From contig NZ_JAAQQU010000040.1 of the NCBI RefSeq assembly GCF_011742145.1, forward strand, positions 53,518-117,517: DNA of 64,000 bases, written 5' to 3'. Source of the stretch: Flavobacterium sp. J49 (GTDB taxonomy: Bacteria; Bacteroidota; Bacteroidia; Flavobacteriales; Flavobacteriaceae). Below the pieces are notes generated by a model. That model was not told the DNA's origin. It did no database searches and saw only the letters and a list, made by a program, of their open reading frames with translations. Below are positions 18,974-27,834 of the stretch, one piece after another. Numbering within the stretch: the first letter of the stretch is position 1; every line of letters begins with the position of its first letter. The position numbers and the translations under genes were made by a program.

Positions 18974-19769
18974 GCGGATTTTCCTTAATGCCTTTTTTAA
19001 ACACTTTGCGAATACACATTCTTAGAAAAGTATCGGTTCTTAAAACCAAGTCGGCCATTTTATTTTCGGGACGGCCACGAAAGGAAGTCACGTGAAATCT
19101 ATCGGAAGCCAACAAAGGTGCATTGGCAAAATAATAATTAGAAACACAACGCCGATATCCTTCAAACACTATCGGAGAAACCGAATGCAAGGAACTATTA
19201 TGGGTTTCCATGATGACCAAGCGGTTGAATTTACTGTGAATGGTGATTTGTTTTTGTTCTAAGCCATTGGGCCAAAGTTCGAGATTGCCACCATATTCTT
19301 CTTGCCAATCGGGTGTAACATAGTAAAGCAAATTCAGCACGCGCCACAAATTGCGGTCTTTGTCATGTGAATTGTCTAAATGCGGATTGAGAAACTGCTT
19401 CTTCCCCATCATCGAAATGCCACCGGCATACAAATTTTCATCGGGAATTGGATTTTTGATATCGCAGATTTCACCGATAAGGTCTACTATTCTTTGATCT
19501 TGAAAGGCATAAATAATCTCTTCTAATAAAGAATCATACAAATTCATTTGGGCGGCAACAAACTTATTCTCGCGCAAACTTTTTTTCAAAACCATCTGAC
19601 CGGGTTCGGGAAAAACTTGGGCAATCTTTAGGGCAATCGCTTCGGGCAACAAATCATCTACAAACAAATAACCAATATTGGAATCGGAATGCTCAAATTG
19701 AAGTTTAAGCCTTTCTTTCTCAAGGCTAAGCTTTTCAAAAATAAGATTTGCTAAATCAATTCGGTTCAT
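18951..19769 (-). CDS. 2-oxoglutarate/Fe(II) oxygenase (prolyl-hydroxylase-like)
   Basis: This 272-residue protein has the jelly-roll iron motif: HLD near residue 129 and a second His in the segment THNSSLHSVSP near 195. An Arg in GYRRCVSNYYF probably holds 2-oxoglutarate. YYVTPDWQEEYGGNLELW between them is typical of prolyl-4-hydroxylase-like 2OG enzymes. The substrate is unknown; its place in a polysaccharide locus and coupling to the GT-C-like gene suggest a sugar or surface-glycan modification. It diverges from the GT2 gene at 19833. Confidence 0.75.
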   Translation of the reverse strand: MNRIDLANLIFEKLSLEKERLKLQFEHSDSNIGYLFVDDLLPEAIALKIAQVFPEPGQMVLKKSLRENKFVAAQMNLYDSLLEEIIYAFQDQRIVDLIGEICDIKNPIPDENLYAGGISMMGKKQFLNPHLDNSHDKDRNLWRVLNLLYYVTPDWQEEYGGNLELWPNGLEQKQITIHSKFNRLVIMETHNSSLHSVSPIVFEGYRRCVSNYYFANAPLLASDRFHVTSFRGRPENKMADLVLRTDTFLRMCIRKVFKKGIKENPHVYKKDQ

Positions 19770-19832
19770 CGTGTTAATATTGCCAAAAAATATATTTCTT
19801 TGTAAAGGTATTATTTAATTCTGTTTTTCTAA

Positions 19833-20729
19833 ATGATTTCAATTCTTATTCCAACATACAATTTCAATACGCTGCCACTGGTTGAAGAATTACACAAGCA
19901 AGTGGTTTTGGAAAATATTGATTTTGAAATCATTGTCTGCGACGATGCATCTCCTATTAACGAAATTACCGCTGTTAATTCCAAAATTAACCAACTTTCA
20001 AATTGTCGTTTTGAACGCAATGAAACCAATTTAGGCCGAGGACAAAACAGGAATCTTTTGGTTTCTAAAGCGCAATATGAATGGGTTTTATTGATGGATT
20101 GCGACATGTATCCCAAAAGTAAAAACTTTATCAAAATCTATTTAAAAAGTTTATTGAAAAAAGATAAAAAAGCAATCTTCGGCGGTTTGATTTATTTTGA
20201 TGAAAAACCAAAAGATGATGAAGTTTTGAGGTGGATTTTTGGCAAAAACAGAGAAGAAATTCCCTTGAAAAAAAGATTGTCAAACCCTTACCACTACACA
20301 TTGATTTCGAATATTTTGATTCAAAGAGAAATCTTATTGGCTCATCCTTTTGACAGCGAAATATACCATTACGGTTATGAAGATATTGTTTTGATTTTAG
20401 ACTTAAAAAAACACCACATTCCGATTACCCATATTGAAAATCCGGCTTTTCACCTAAACTTGGAAAAATCAGCCGTTTTTTTAGAAAAGTTCCACTATTC
20501 ACTCCAAAATTTAAAACAGATTATCGACAAAAAAATTATTCACCCTGAGGATACTACATTGACAAAAACCTATGTCAAGATAGAACAATTGAAATTGGTT
20601 GGTTTTGCGACTTTCCTTTTTAAAATTTTCAAAAAAACGTTTACCAAGAATTTGCTTTCCAAAAACCCTTCGATATTCTTATTTGACCTTTATCGATTGG
20701 GGTATTTTTGCCAACTAAACCATCGCTAA
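19833..20729 (+). CDS. family 2 glycosyltransferase
   Basis: This 298-residue GT-A enzyme starts MISILIPTYNF. It has the nucleotide-binding CDDASPINE segment near residue 35 and a DxD-type metal motif LLMDCDMYPKS near 89. It probably transfers a sugar from a nucleotide donor to a lipid-linked or surface glycan. Its stop overlaps the next GT2 start by one base (TAATG), so the two are co-translated. Confidence 0.85.
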   Translation: MISILIPTYNFNTLPLVEELHKQVVLENIDFEIIVCDDASPINEITAVNSKINQLSNCRFERNETNLGRGQNRNLLVSKAQYEWVLLMDCDMYPKSKNFIKIYLKSLLKKDKKAIFGGLIYFDEKPKDDEVLRWIFGKNREEIPLKKRLSNPYHYTLISNILIQREILLAHPFDSEIYHYGYEDIVLILDLKKHHIPITHIENPAFHLNLEKSAVFLEKFHYSLQNLKQIIDKKIIHPEDTTLTKTYVKIEQLKLVGFATFLFKIFKKTFTKNLLSKNPSIFLFDLYRLGYFCQLNHR

Positions 20730-21655
20730 TGCCCTATTTTTCAATAGTCATACCGGTTTTTAACAAAGAAAAATTTGTGGCCAACACCTTGAAAAGTGTG
20801 TTGAGCCAAACCTTGACCGACTATGAAATCATTATCGTTAATGACGGTTCAACAGACAATAGCGAAGCCATCATTAATTCATTTTCAGACGATAGAATTC
20901 GGTATTTTTTGAAAGAAAATGAAGGCGTAGCGGTTGCTAGAAACTTCGGAATTGACAAAGCCAACGGCGCGTTTGTTTGCTTCTTAGACGCTGATGATTT
21001 TTGGCATCCCGATTTTTTGAAAACCATGCATGGCTACATTCAAAAATTTCCCGAGCAGAAAGTTTTTGCTTGCGCGATTGAAATTGAAACTCAAAACAAA
21101 ACCTTTCCGGCAAATTATTCTATTGCTAAAAAAGGAGATTTTGAAATCGTTGATTTCTTTGACGCTAGTCAGAAAGAATGTGTGTTATGGACTTCAAGTG
21201 TCGTGATTCACAAAAGCGTTTTCGAAGTGGTTGGAAATTTTGATACCAAAATCAAAAAAGGAGAAGATACCGAGTTGTGGATTCGTATAGGTTTGCAATA
21301 TCCGATTGTGTTTATTTGGAGAATTTTGGCGCGCTATGTTTATGACCAAAGTAGTGTTTCCCGTAATTTGAATTACTATTTCGAACCTTATACTTTTGAA
21401 AAATACGCTTCCGAAGAGAAGAAAAACCCAAAACTGAAGCAATATTTAGATTTGAATCGATTTTCGGCTGTGATCAAATGCAATCTTAATAATGATTGGA
21501 AAACTGCCATCGAAATTTACAAAGAAATTGATTTAGTAAACTTAAGTTGGAAAAAAAGAATCATATTAGAACTTCCGCCAATAGTACAAAGAGGATTAAT
21601 GAATTTTAAAAAATTCTTGACGAACAATGGTTTGGGAAAATCAATTTTTAGATGA
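20729..21655 (+). CDS. family 2 glycosyltransferase
   Basis: A second GT2 enzyme of 308 residues from the ATG at 20729 (MPYFSIVIPVFNKEKF). The open frame reaches a TTG at 20708, but the TAATG junction favours the ATG. NDGSTDNSE lies near residue 38 and the DxD motif CFLDADDFWHP near 87, with GEDTELWIRIG further on. The last 15 bp overlap the convergent ketoisomerase gene. Confidence 0.85.
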   Translation: MPYFSIVIPVFNKEKFVANTLKSVLSQTLTDYEIIIVNDGSTDNSEAIINSFSDDRIRYFLKENEGVAVARNFGIDKANGAFVCFLDADDFWHPDFLKTMHGYIQKFPEQKVFACAIEIETQNKTFPANYSIAKKGDFEIVDFFDASQKECVLWTSSVVIHKSVFEVVGNFDTKIKKGEDTELWIRIGLQYPIVFIWRILARYVYDQSSVSRNLNYYFEPYTFEKYASEEKKNPKLKQYLDLNRFSAVIKCNLNNDWKTAIEIYKEIDLVNLSWKKRIILELPPIVQRGLMNFKKFLTNNGLGKSIFR

Positions 21656-22045
21656 CAAAAACGACTGGTAATCTCGGATATAATCCGCTTCTTCAAAAAC
21701 ATCCGAAGCAATTACCAAACAGACCGAACCTGAGGAAAAATTCTCCAACTCACGCCAAATACCATTGGGAATCAGTAAACCTTCGTTGGGTTTGTTTAAA
21801 GTAACCGTTCTTTTAGTCTGACCATCGGTCAAAACCACGTCAAAACTCCCGCTCAAAGCCACCAAGAATTCCTGTTGTAGTTTGTGAGAATGACCACCGC
21901 GCTCTGCACCACTGGGCACATCGTACAAATAATAAACACGCTTCATGGCAAACGGAATCACGTTACCTTCAATCACCGAAAGATTGCCGCGCGTATCGTG
22001 GATTTTGGGAATATTAAGAATTTGGATGTCGGTTATATTGGTCAT
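21641..22045 (-). CDS. sugar 3,4-ketoisomerase (FdtA/QdtA-like cupin)
   Basis: This 134-residue RmlC-like cupin carries the metal/active-site stretch RGGHSHKLQQEFLVALSG near residue 49 and IPNGIWRELENFSSGS later. Members turn dTDP-4-keto-6-deoxyglucose into the 3-keto isomer, the step before 3-amination by a DegT aminotransferase such as the one at 25654. An upstream in-frame ATG at 22069 exists, but the ATGA overlap with the preceding glycosyltransferase supports the start at 22045. No rmlA or rmlB is in the window. Confidence 0.8.
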   Translation of the reverse strand: MTNITDIQILNIPKIHDTRGNLSVIEGNVIPFAMKRVYYLYDVPSGAERGGHSHKLQQEFLVALSGSFDVVLTDGQTKRTVTLNKPNEGLLIPNGIWRELENFSSGSVCLVIASDVFEEADYIRDYQSFLSSKN

Positions 22046-23127
22046 TTTGTGTTTAATAATTCCTGCCATTGTTTAGCAACGGTTGTCAAAGATAAATGTT
22101 CTACACTTTTTTGGGCATTATTTTTACAGTTTTGGTACAAATTATTGTCTTCAAAGAGTTTTTTGATGGCTTCCGCCAAAGCTTCTTCATTGTGATTTTC
22201 AACCAATAACCCGTTAAAATCATTTTGAATAATCTCGCTTGGACCGGTTTCGCAATCGACCGAAATCACCGGTGTTCCGATCGCTAACGACTCAACCATA
22301 CTCATGGGAAAACCTTCGAAATAACTGGTCAAAATAGTACAATGTGCGTGCTGAATGAATGGCGTAATATTTTTTTGAAACGGTAAAACTTCGACATTGT
22401 CGCTTAACTTGAGTTTGTTGATCTTGGCCAAAATAAAATCTTGGTCGGCACCATCGCCAATAATTAAAAGCTTTACGCCATTTTCATAGACTTTTGATTT
22501 TGAAAAAGCTTTCAAAAGTAAGGTGAAGTTTTTAATGTTTTCTTCCAATCTGCCAAAAAACAGCAAGTATTTTTCGGGTAAATGCTTTGGTTTTTCCATA
22601 ACAGATTCCGTTACAACAACCGGATTGTAAATAGTTTTTGTATGGCTGAAACCGTATTTTTCCTTAACCATTTGCTCAATGCCTTTGGAAACACAAATCA
22701 GTTTGGTGGCTTTTTGGTACAAATAATTGGCCCAAAATCGTGACTTTGGCAAGTACATTTCCAAATGAGCGCTGTGAATTATGAAATAGGTTTTTCGGTC
22801 GCCGTAAACCCATTTGGTAAAAATTTCGCGCAATAACATCGGTCGGGAACGATTGTCGATGACGGTATCAATCTCATTTTCTGCCAAATACTTTGCGATG
22901 TATTTTCCTTTTTTAACCGCTCTAAAAATGCTTCTTTCTTGGGCAAACAACTTTCCTAAATTGACCAATTTACCTTTATAATCAAAATCTACCTTATCTA
23001 AAATGATAATGTGGTGTACTTCATAACCTATATCCTGCAACATCATGCTCAACAAACCGGCAAAACGCTCAGCACCGCCCACACCAAGAGAAGCGGAAAC
23101 TATTGCGATTTTATGGTTGTTTTTCAT
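22042..23127 (-). CDS. GT4-type glycosyltransferase
   Basis: This 361-residue GT-B enzyme has the N-terminal loop SLGVGGAERFAG and the C-terminal donor motif EGFPMSMVESLAIGTPV near residue 270, with E-x7-E. It likely adds a sugar in capsule or O-antigen synthesis. The stop overlaps the ketoisomerase start as ATGA, so both form one unit. A TATATTTG element lies about 30 bp upstream. Confidence 0.85.
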   Translation of the reverse strand: MKNNHKIAIVSASLGVGGAERFAGLLSMMLQDIGYEVHHIIILDKVDFDYKGKLVNLGKLFAQERSIFRAVKKGKYIAKYLAENEIDTVIDNRSRPMLLREIFTKWVYGDRKTYFIIHSAHLEMYLPKSRFWANYLYQKATKLICVSKGIEQMVKEKYGFSHTKTIYNPVVVTESVMEKPKHLPEKYLLFFGRLEENIKNFTLLLKAFSKSKVYENGVKLLIIGDGADQDFILAKINKLKLSDNVEVLPFQKNITPFIQHAHCTILTSYFEGFPMSMVESLAIGTPVISVDCETGPSEIIQNDFNGLLVENHNEEALAEAIKKLFEDNNLYQNCKNNAQKSVEHLSLTTVAKQWQELLNTK

Positions 23128-23155
23128 TTCTTACTTATATTGCGGAGATATTTGT

Positions 23156-23163
23156 CAAATATA
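23156..23163 (-). promoter_or_regulatory. -7 promoter element of the GT4/ketoisomerase unit
   Basis: The minus strand reads TATATTTG, an exact TAnnTTTG match 28 bp before the start of the glycosyltransferase at 23127. No -33 TTG was found. Confidence 0.45.
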
Positions 23164-23188
23164 GAAATATATTAGTTTAATCATTAAA

Positions 23189-23234
23189 GGTTCTCGATAC
23201 ATCCCGATTAAAATCGGGATACTCGAACTGACGA
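23189..23234. repeat. REP-like hairpin element
   Basis: TTCTCGATAC and ACTCGAACTGACG flank a hairpin of ATCCCGATT and AATCGGGAT with a two-base loop. It ends 12 bp before the ATG of the next gene, so it lies in or near that gene's leader. Elements of this wording occur widely between genes in flavobacteria. Confidence 0.6.
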
Positions 23235-23245
23235 AAGCAGAAAAA

Positions 23246-24385
23246 ATGAAGATTTTACTCATTGGAGAATACAGTCGGCTGCACAATTCTTTAAAAGAAG
23301 GTTTGCTTGAACTGGGAAATGACGTGACTCTCTTAGGTTTTAAAGATGGTTTCAAGGATTTTCCGGTCGATTTTCCTTTGGTTAAAAAATGGGATAATGG
23401 ATTTTTGAAAAAAGTAAAATTGGTGATCTTAAAACTGACCGGTTTTGATATTTCTTCATATCTGACCTACAAACAATTCCAGAAAAACCAGCAGCATTTT
23501 CAAGGGTTTGATGTGGTTCAACTCATTAATGAAAACAGTTTTTTTTGTGATTATAAACACGAGAAAAAGATTTTAAAATTTCTTTTCCAACACAATAAAA
23601 AAGTGTTCTTATTGTCATGTGGTGATGATTATGTACATGTGAATTACAACTTCAGCCATCCCGAAAATTCATCGGTGGTGCAACCTTATTTGGCCGGAAA
23701 GATTGCTGATAATCATTTTTCCAATGTTCTAAAATTCAGAACCAAACCTTTTGAAAAACTGCATCATTACCTTTATCAAAACATAGCCGGTGTAATTGCT
23801 TCCGATTTGGATTATCACATTCCGTGGCAAAACCATTCGAAGTATTTAGGACTGATTCCAAATCCGATAAACCTGAACAAACTTCCTGAAAACCTACCTG
23901 AAATTGCAGACCGAGTAGTCATTTTTCATGGGATTAATCGGGAAAGTTATTTTAAAAAAGGCAATGATTTTTTTGAAAAAGCACTTGAAATTATCCAACA
24001 AAAATATCCCGAAAATGTAACGGTTTTGGTTAGCGAAAATGTACCCTACAAAGCGTACATCAACAGTTATGACAAAGCGCATATTATTTTAGACCAACTT
24101 TACGGACACGACCAAGGTTATAACGCTTTGGAAGCCATGGCCAAAGGCAAAGTGGTTTTTACCAATGCCGAAGCCTCTTTTGAAAAACATTACAACTTGA
24201 AAGAAAAAGTGGCTGTCAACGCCAAACCGGATGTGGATTATTTAGTCGAACAACTCTCCTTTTTGATTGAAAATCCGAGTGAAATAAAAGCCATCGGAAA
24301 AAGAGCCCGAAATTTTATAGAAGCTGAACATGATTATTTGAAAATTGCTGAAAAGTATTTGGAAGTTTGGCATTCAACAAACTAA
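23246..24385 (+). CDS. GT-B glycosyltransferase-like protein
   Basis: This 379-residue protein starts MKILLIGEYSRLHNSL and has a C-terminal donor-site segment GHDQGYNALEAMAKGK near residue 290. The fold is probably GT-B (GT4-like), although the usual E-x7-E is altered. It is the only + strand gene between two minus-strand blocks of the polysaccharide locus. The last 4 bp overlap the convergent flippase gene. Confidence 0.7.
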   Translation: MKILLIGEYSRLHNSLKEGLLELGNDVTLLGFKDGFKDFPVDFPLVKKWDNGFLKKVKLVILKLTGFDISSYLTYKQFQKNQQHFQGFDVVQLINENSFFCDYKHEKKILKFLFQHNKKVFLLSCGDDYVHVNYNFSHPENSSVVQPYLAGKIADNHFSNVLKFRTKPFEKLHHYLYQNIAGVIASDLDYHIPWQNHSKYLGLIPNPINLNKLPENLPEIADRVVIFHGINRESYFKKGNDFFEKALEIIQQKYPENVTVLVSENVPYKAYINSYDKAHIILDQLYGHDQGYNALEAMAKGKVVFTNAEASFEKHYNLKEKVAVNAKPDVDYLVEQLSFLIENPSEIKAIGKRARNFIEAEHDYLKIAEKYLEVWHSTN

Positions 24386-25653
24386 AAAACAATCTTTCTA
24401 AAATAGACCAATAAGGTCAGAAAGTAAACAAAATAAGTTACCGCATGTGCGATAACTGCACCTTCAACACCATAAACTGAAATAAAATAAGTACTGGAAA
24501 CCCAAAGCACCGTCAAAGAAAAAAGCTCGGTTATTAGGAATGCTTTAGTCATTTTTTTGGCAAAAAACTGATAGCCGAGAATCAACGACAACGCTTTGAA
24601 AACATCCCCGAGAAGTTGCCCAAAAAACAGTCCCGAAACCGGCAGGAATGACTTAGTGAGTATAATCGGGATTAACCAGTCTTTGAGAAAATACAAGACT
24701 AACAATCCCAATAAAAAAACAGGAAATATGCCATTAAAGTAACTCCAAATTACTTTTTTGGTTTCCTGGTTATCGGCTGATTTAGCCAATTTCGGTAAAA
24801 AATAAACCGTAAGAATCGTGGATAGAAAAAGCAAATAATACGACGATATTCTCGACATGGCTTCCCAATATCCGGCATCTTCATAACCTAAATCATGTAT
24901 GATGTTGTTTCTGATTAAAAGGTAAACCATTGGCCCTAAAACTGCAGCCACCAAGGTCATCAATGAGTATTCTGCTAAATTTTTAATGATGCCGAAATCA
25001 AACTGTTTTAGAGAAACTTTAAAAAAAGCAATTTTAGAATTGACAAAAAACAAGGTAACAAAAAACAAAACCGCAGGCGCGATAATAACTGACAATAATG
25101 CCCCAAACTCCTGCCAATAACAGATTAAAGCAACCGACAAAATCAAGCCCACAATATTCCCGTAAATATTGATTTTAATTACTTTCTTGAATTCTCCAAA
25201 ACCGTTTAAAACCGTGACCAAAAATAGTGAAGCAATATACCATGGTAAGCATAAAGCCAAAGCTCTGAAAACAGATTGATACCTAAAATTAACTCCGAAG
25301 ATTTTGTCATTCAAATAATCGGAAGCCCAAAAAAGACAGCCTGAGAGCAATAGTGTAATCCCAAAAATCGAAATCACAACTGTAGATAAAAAAGCCTTTA
25401 TTTTTTGCGGTTCCTTCTCATATTCGGCAACATACTTGATGATGCCATTCTGAAAACCCAAAGTAGCAACACTTTCGAGAGAAGTTACAAAGTTCCTTAA
25501 ATTACCAACCAAAGCCATTCCAGATGGACCGACAAAAATGGCTATGACTTTGGAACTCACAAAACCAACTAATATTTTTATCAATACGCTTATACTGTTT
25601 AAAGAAGTCACTTTAAACAGTTCTTTTTGCCTTATTTCAGTAACGAATTTCAA
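24382..25653 (-). CDS. Wzx-like O-antigen/polysaccharide flippase
   Basis: A 423-residue integral membrane protein of the MOP superfamily with about twelve helices. The N-terminus carries KIAV-like segments such as LVGFVSSKVIAIFVGPSGMALVG, typical of O-antigen translocases that flip undecaprenyl-linked repeat units across the inner membrane. The gene begins immediately after the aminotransferase stop. This places export in the same transcript as sugar-nucleotide synthesis. Confidence 0.8.
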   Translation of the reverse strand: MKFVTEIRQKELFKVTSLNSISVLIKILVGFVSSKVIAIFVGPSGMALVGNLRNFVTSLESVATLGFQNGIIKYVAEYEKEPQKIKAFLSTVVISIFGITLLLSGCLFWASDYLNDKIFGVNFRYQSVFRALALCLPWYIASLFLVTVLNGFGEFKKVIKINIYGNIVGLILSVALICYWQEFGALLSVIIAPAVLFFVTLFFVNSKIAFFKVSLKQFDFGIIKNLAEYSLMTLVAAVLGPMVYLLIRNNIIHDLGYEDAGYWEAMSRISSYYLLFLSTILTVYFLPKLAKSADNQETKKVIWSYFNGIFPVFLLGLLVLYFLKDWLIPIILTKSFLPVSGLFFGQLLGDVFKALSLILGYQFFAKKMTKAFLITELFSLTVLWVSSTYFISVYGVEGAVIAHAVTYFVYFLTLLVYFRKIVF

Positions 25654-26778
25654 TTAATATTGGTTTAAAATTTGAATCACATAACCAACCTCTTCTACTG
25701 TCATTACCGGACTCAAAGGCAAACTTAAAACTTCCTGATGTATTTTTTCAGTGATCGGAAACGAGGACGAATTCCATTGCGACAAAGCCTTTTGCTTGTG
25801 CGGCGGAACCGGATAATGAATCAAGGTTTCAATATTATTTTGCTTCAAATAATCCTGTAGTGCTTGTCGGTTTTCCGTGCGAATTACAAACAAATGAAAA
25901 ACATGATTATTACTTCCGTCCCAATAAGGCAAAGTGATTTTGTCGTTTTTGATTTCAGTCAAATACCGTTTAACAATGCTTTTTCGCGCTTCGTTTTCTT
26001 TATCCAAATGAGGCAATTTGACAGTCAAAAAAGCGGCTTGGAGTTCGTCTAAACGCGAGTTCACTCCGATAAATTCGTTGTAATATTTTTGTTCCGAACC
26101 ATAATTCCGCAAAGCGAAAAGCACTTTGGCTAAAGCATCATCATTGGTTGTAATCGCACCGGCATCGCCCAACGAACCGAGGTTTTTCCCGGGATAAAAA
26201 CTAAAGGCTGAGGCATTGGAAAGATTACCTGCTTTTCGCAATTCGTAATTCGTAATTTGCAATTCGCAATTCATTGTTGCGCCATGAGCTTGTGCCGAAT
26301 CTTCAATTACCAACAAATTATGTTGCTTGGCAATGGCGTTTATTTTATCCATTTCGGCTAATTGACCGTAGAGATGAACGGCTAAAATGGCTTTGGTTTT
26401 GGAGGTTATTTTTTCAGCAATCAAATCCGGATTGAGGTTGTAGGTTTCCAATTTGGGTTCCACCAAAACCGGCACCAAATCGGCTTGCAGAACGGCTAAA
26501 ATACTCGCAATGTAAGTATTGGCCGGAACGATAACTTCATCCCCTTTTTGTAATTTTCCCAATTCAATATAAGCTTTGAAAATCAAGACCATGGCGTCTA
26601 ATCCGTTACCAACACCAATGCAATATTTAGTACCGCAATAGTGGGCAAAATCACGTTCAAAAGTTTTGACTTCATCGCCTAAAATAAACCAACCTTTATC
26701 CAAAACCTGTTGCATTTTTTCGTGAAATGCAGCTTGATAAGGTAAATTGATTTTATGTAAGTCGAGGAATTTTATCAT
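25654..26778 (-). CDS. DegT/DnrJ/EryC1/StrS sugar aminotransferase
   Basis: A PLP enzyme of 374 residues that probably aminates a 3-keto or 4-keto dTDP-sugar. It shows GVGNGLDAM near residue 50, [11 protein letters not shown] near 156 and the PLP-binding Lys in [14 protein letters not shown] near 195. The start at 26778 (MIKFLDLHK) overlaps the preceding stop as ATGA; a longer frame to 26817 is unlikely. Between AHGA and [11 protein letters not shown] lies an extra segment of about 12 residues ([12 protein letters not shown]) encoded by a DNA repeat at 26236-26272. With the ketoisomerase at 21641 it could make dTDP-Fuc3N or Qui3N; this is inference. Confidence 0.85.
   Translation of the reverse strand: MIKFLDLHKINLPYQAAFHEKMQQVLDKGWFILGDEVKTFERDFAHYCGTKYCIGVGNGLDAMVLIFKAYIELGKLQKGDEVIVPANTYIASILAVLQADLVPVLVEPKLETYNLNPDLIAEKITSKTKAILAVHLYGQLAEMDKINAIAKQHNLLVIEDSAQAHGATMNCELQITNYELRKAGNLSNASAFSFYPGKNLGSLGDAGAITTNDDALAKVLFALRNYGSEQKYYNEFIGVNSRLDELQAAFLTVKLPHLDKENEARKSIVKRYLTEIKNDKITLPYWDGSNNHVFHLFVIRTENRQALQDYLKQNNIETLIHYPVPPHKQKALSQWNSSSFPITEKIHQEVLSLPLSPVMTVEEVGYVIQILNQY
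26236..26272. repeat. in-frame direct-repeat insertion inside the aminotransferase gene
   Basis: The sequence consists of the words AATTCGTAATT, CGTAATTTGC and AATTCGCAATTC. On the coding strand it reads [12 protein letters not shown]. It is a dispersed-repeat-like sequence of the kind normally found between genes, and it keeps the reading frame. Confidence 0.7.
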
Positions 26779-27719
26779 AGCGCTATTTGATAGGTGTTTT
26801 GGGAATAAAGTGTACAACCCAACTCTTTTTTTTGATTCAAAAGGCCTTCATTGTAACCCAAATCACTGTCGTCGTCTACGGTTCCCATGTCGAAATAATC
26901 AAATGTGTTGCTAAACTTTTCAATCAAATGTATAAAAAGATAATCGAGTGCTCGGTGTTTCTTTCCGTTTTCGGTAGTCGCACCATATTGGGATTTGACT
27001 GCTTTTTGGGTTTTAAAGATGGTGATTCCGGCCAAAATTTCTTCGCCTTGATACAAATTGTATTGCTCAATGTTATGAGGAAATTTATGCTGTAAAAATG
27101 TTATTTCCGACAACGAATGCAAGGGTTTGGTATGGTATTTTTCAGCCAACAAAGGCGTCAATACTTTGGTCCAAAAAACCTCAAAACACGCTTCTTTTTT
27201 CACAACTAAACCTGCAGACTGTAGTCTTCGGTAATGCTTTTTTTTGCTTTTGGAAATGGTATAATCGGATTTGAAATTGATGGCGAGATTCATTTTTCTA
27301 TCGGTAATTTTTACTCGGTTTTTATTAAAAAAATCTCTGAAATCAATGGTATTGTTTTGAGAATAAAACGGGAGCATTTCTTTGATTACGAGTTGCTTTT
27401 TATCTGCTTTCTTTAAAAAATCAACCACCGCTGCATAAATTTTTTCAAAATCATTTTCCGCAACCGTTTGATTTAAAACAAAACCGCCATAGGTCAATCC
27501 GTTGTGAGAATAAACCTTATCTTCTGTAGTGTTAGCCGGAATTATTGAAACCAATTTCTCCTCCTCAAAAACCAATAAAGAGTAATCCTGAAACCTATCG
27601 GCATGGTATTCCATAAAATCCCGATGAAACAAAAAAGTCGCGTTTTGGGCACTGCTGACAAAAGCATTCCAAAGGGCAACATCATCCGAATGATAGCGTC
27701 TTACAGTATAGTTTTTCAC
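26775..27719 (-). CDS. FemAB/GNAT-like acyltransferase
   Basis: This 314-residue protein shows [13 protein letters not shown] near residue 70, a basic stretch [13 protein letters not shown], and a C-terminal [16 protein letters not shown] region. These match FemAB-like members of the GNAT superfamily. It may N-acylate the amino sugar made by the adjacent aminotransferase. It is first in a run of aminotransferase and flippase genes with ATGA coupling. The acceptor is unknown. Confidence 0.65.
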   Translation of the reverse strand: MKNYTVRRYHSDDVALWNAFVSSAQNATFLFHRDFMEYHADRFQDYSLLVFEEEKLVSIIPANTTEDKVYSHNGLTYGGFVLNQTVAENDFEKIYAAVVDFLKKADKKQLVIKEMLPFYSQNNTIDFRDFFNKNRVKITDRKMNLAINFKSDYTISKSKKKHYRRLQSAGLVVKKEACFEVFWTKVLTPLLAEKYHTKPLHSLSEITFLQHKFPHNIEQYNLYQGEEILAGITIFKTQKAVKSQYGATTENGKKHRALDYLFIHLIEKFSNTFDYFDMGTVDDDSDLGYNEGLLNQKKELGCTLYSQNTYQIAL

Positions 27720-27834
27720 AGGTTGGGTTTAGACTTTGGAAAATTAAACATTTATTTTTTAATAGCATTCACATACAAAAAATAAGAAATTCGAATTATT
27801 TACTTATTTTTAACCTACTAAATCGAATTTTGCC

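Noticed and set aside
22045..22069. Upstream ATG of the ketoisomerase at 22069
   Set aside because: It would add eight residues not expected in FdtA-type proteins, and the ATGA overlap at 22042-22045 is a better coupling point.
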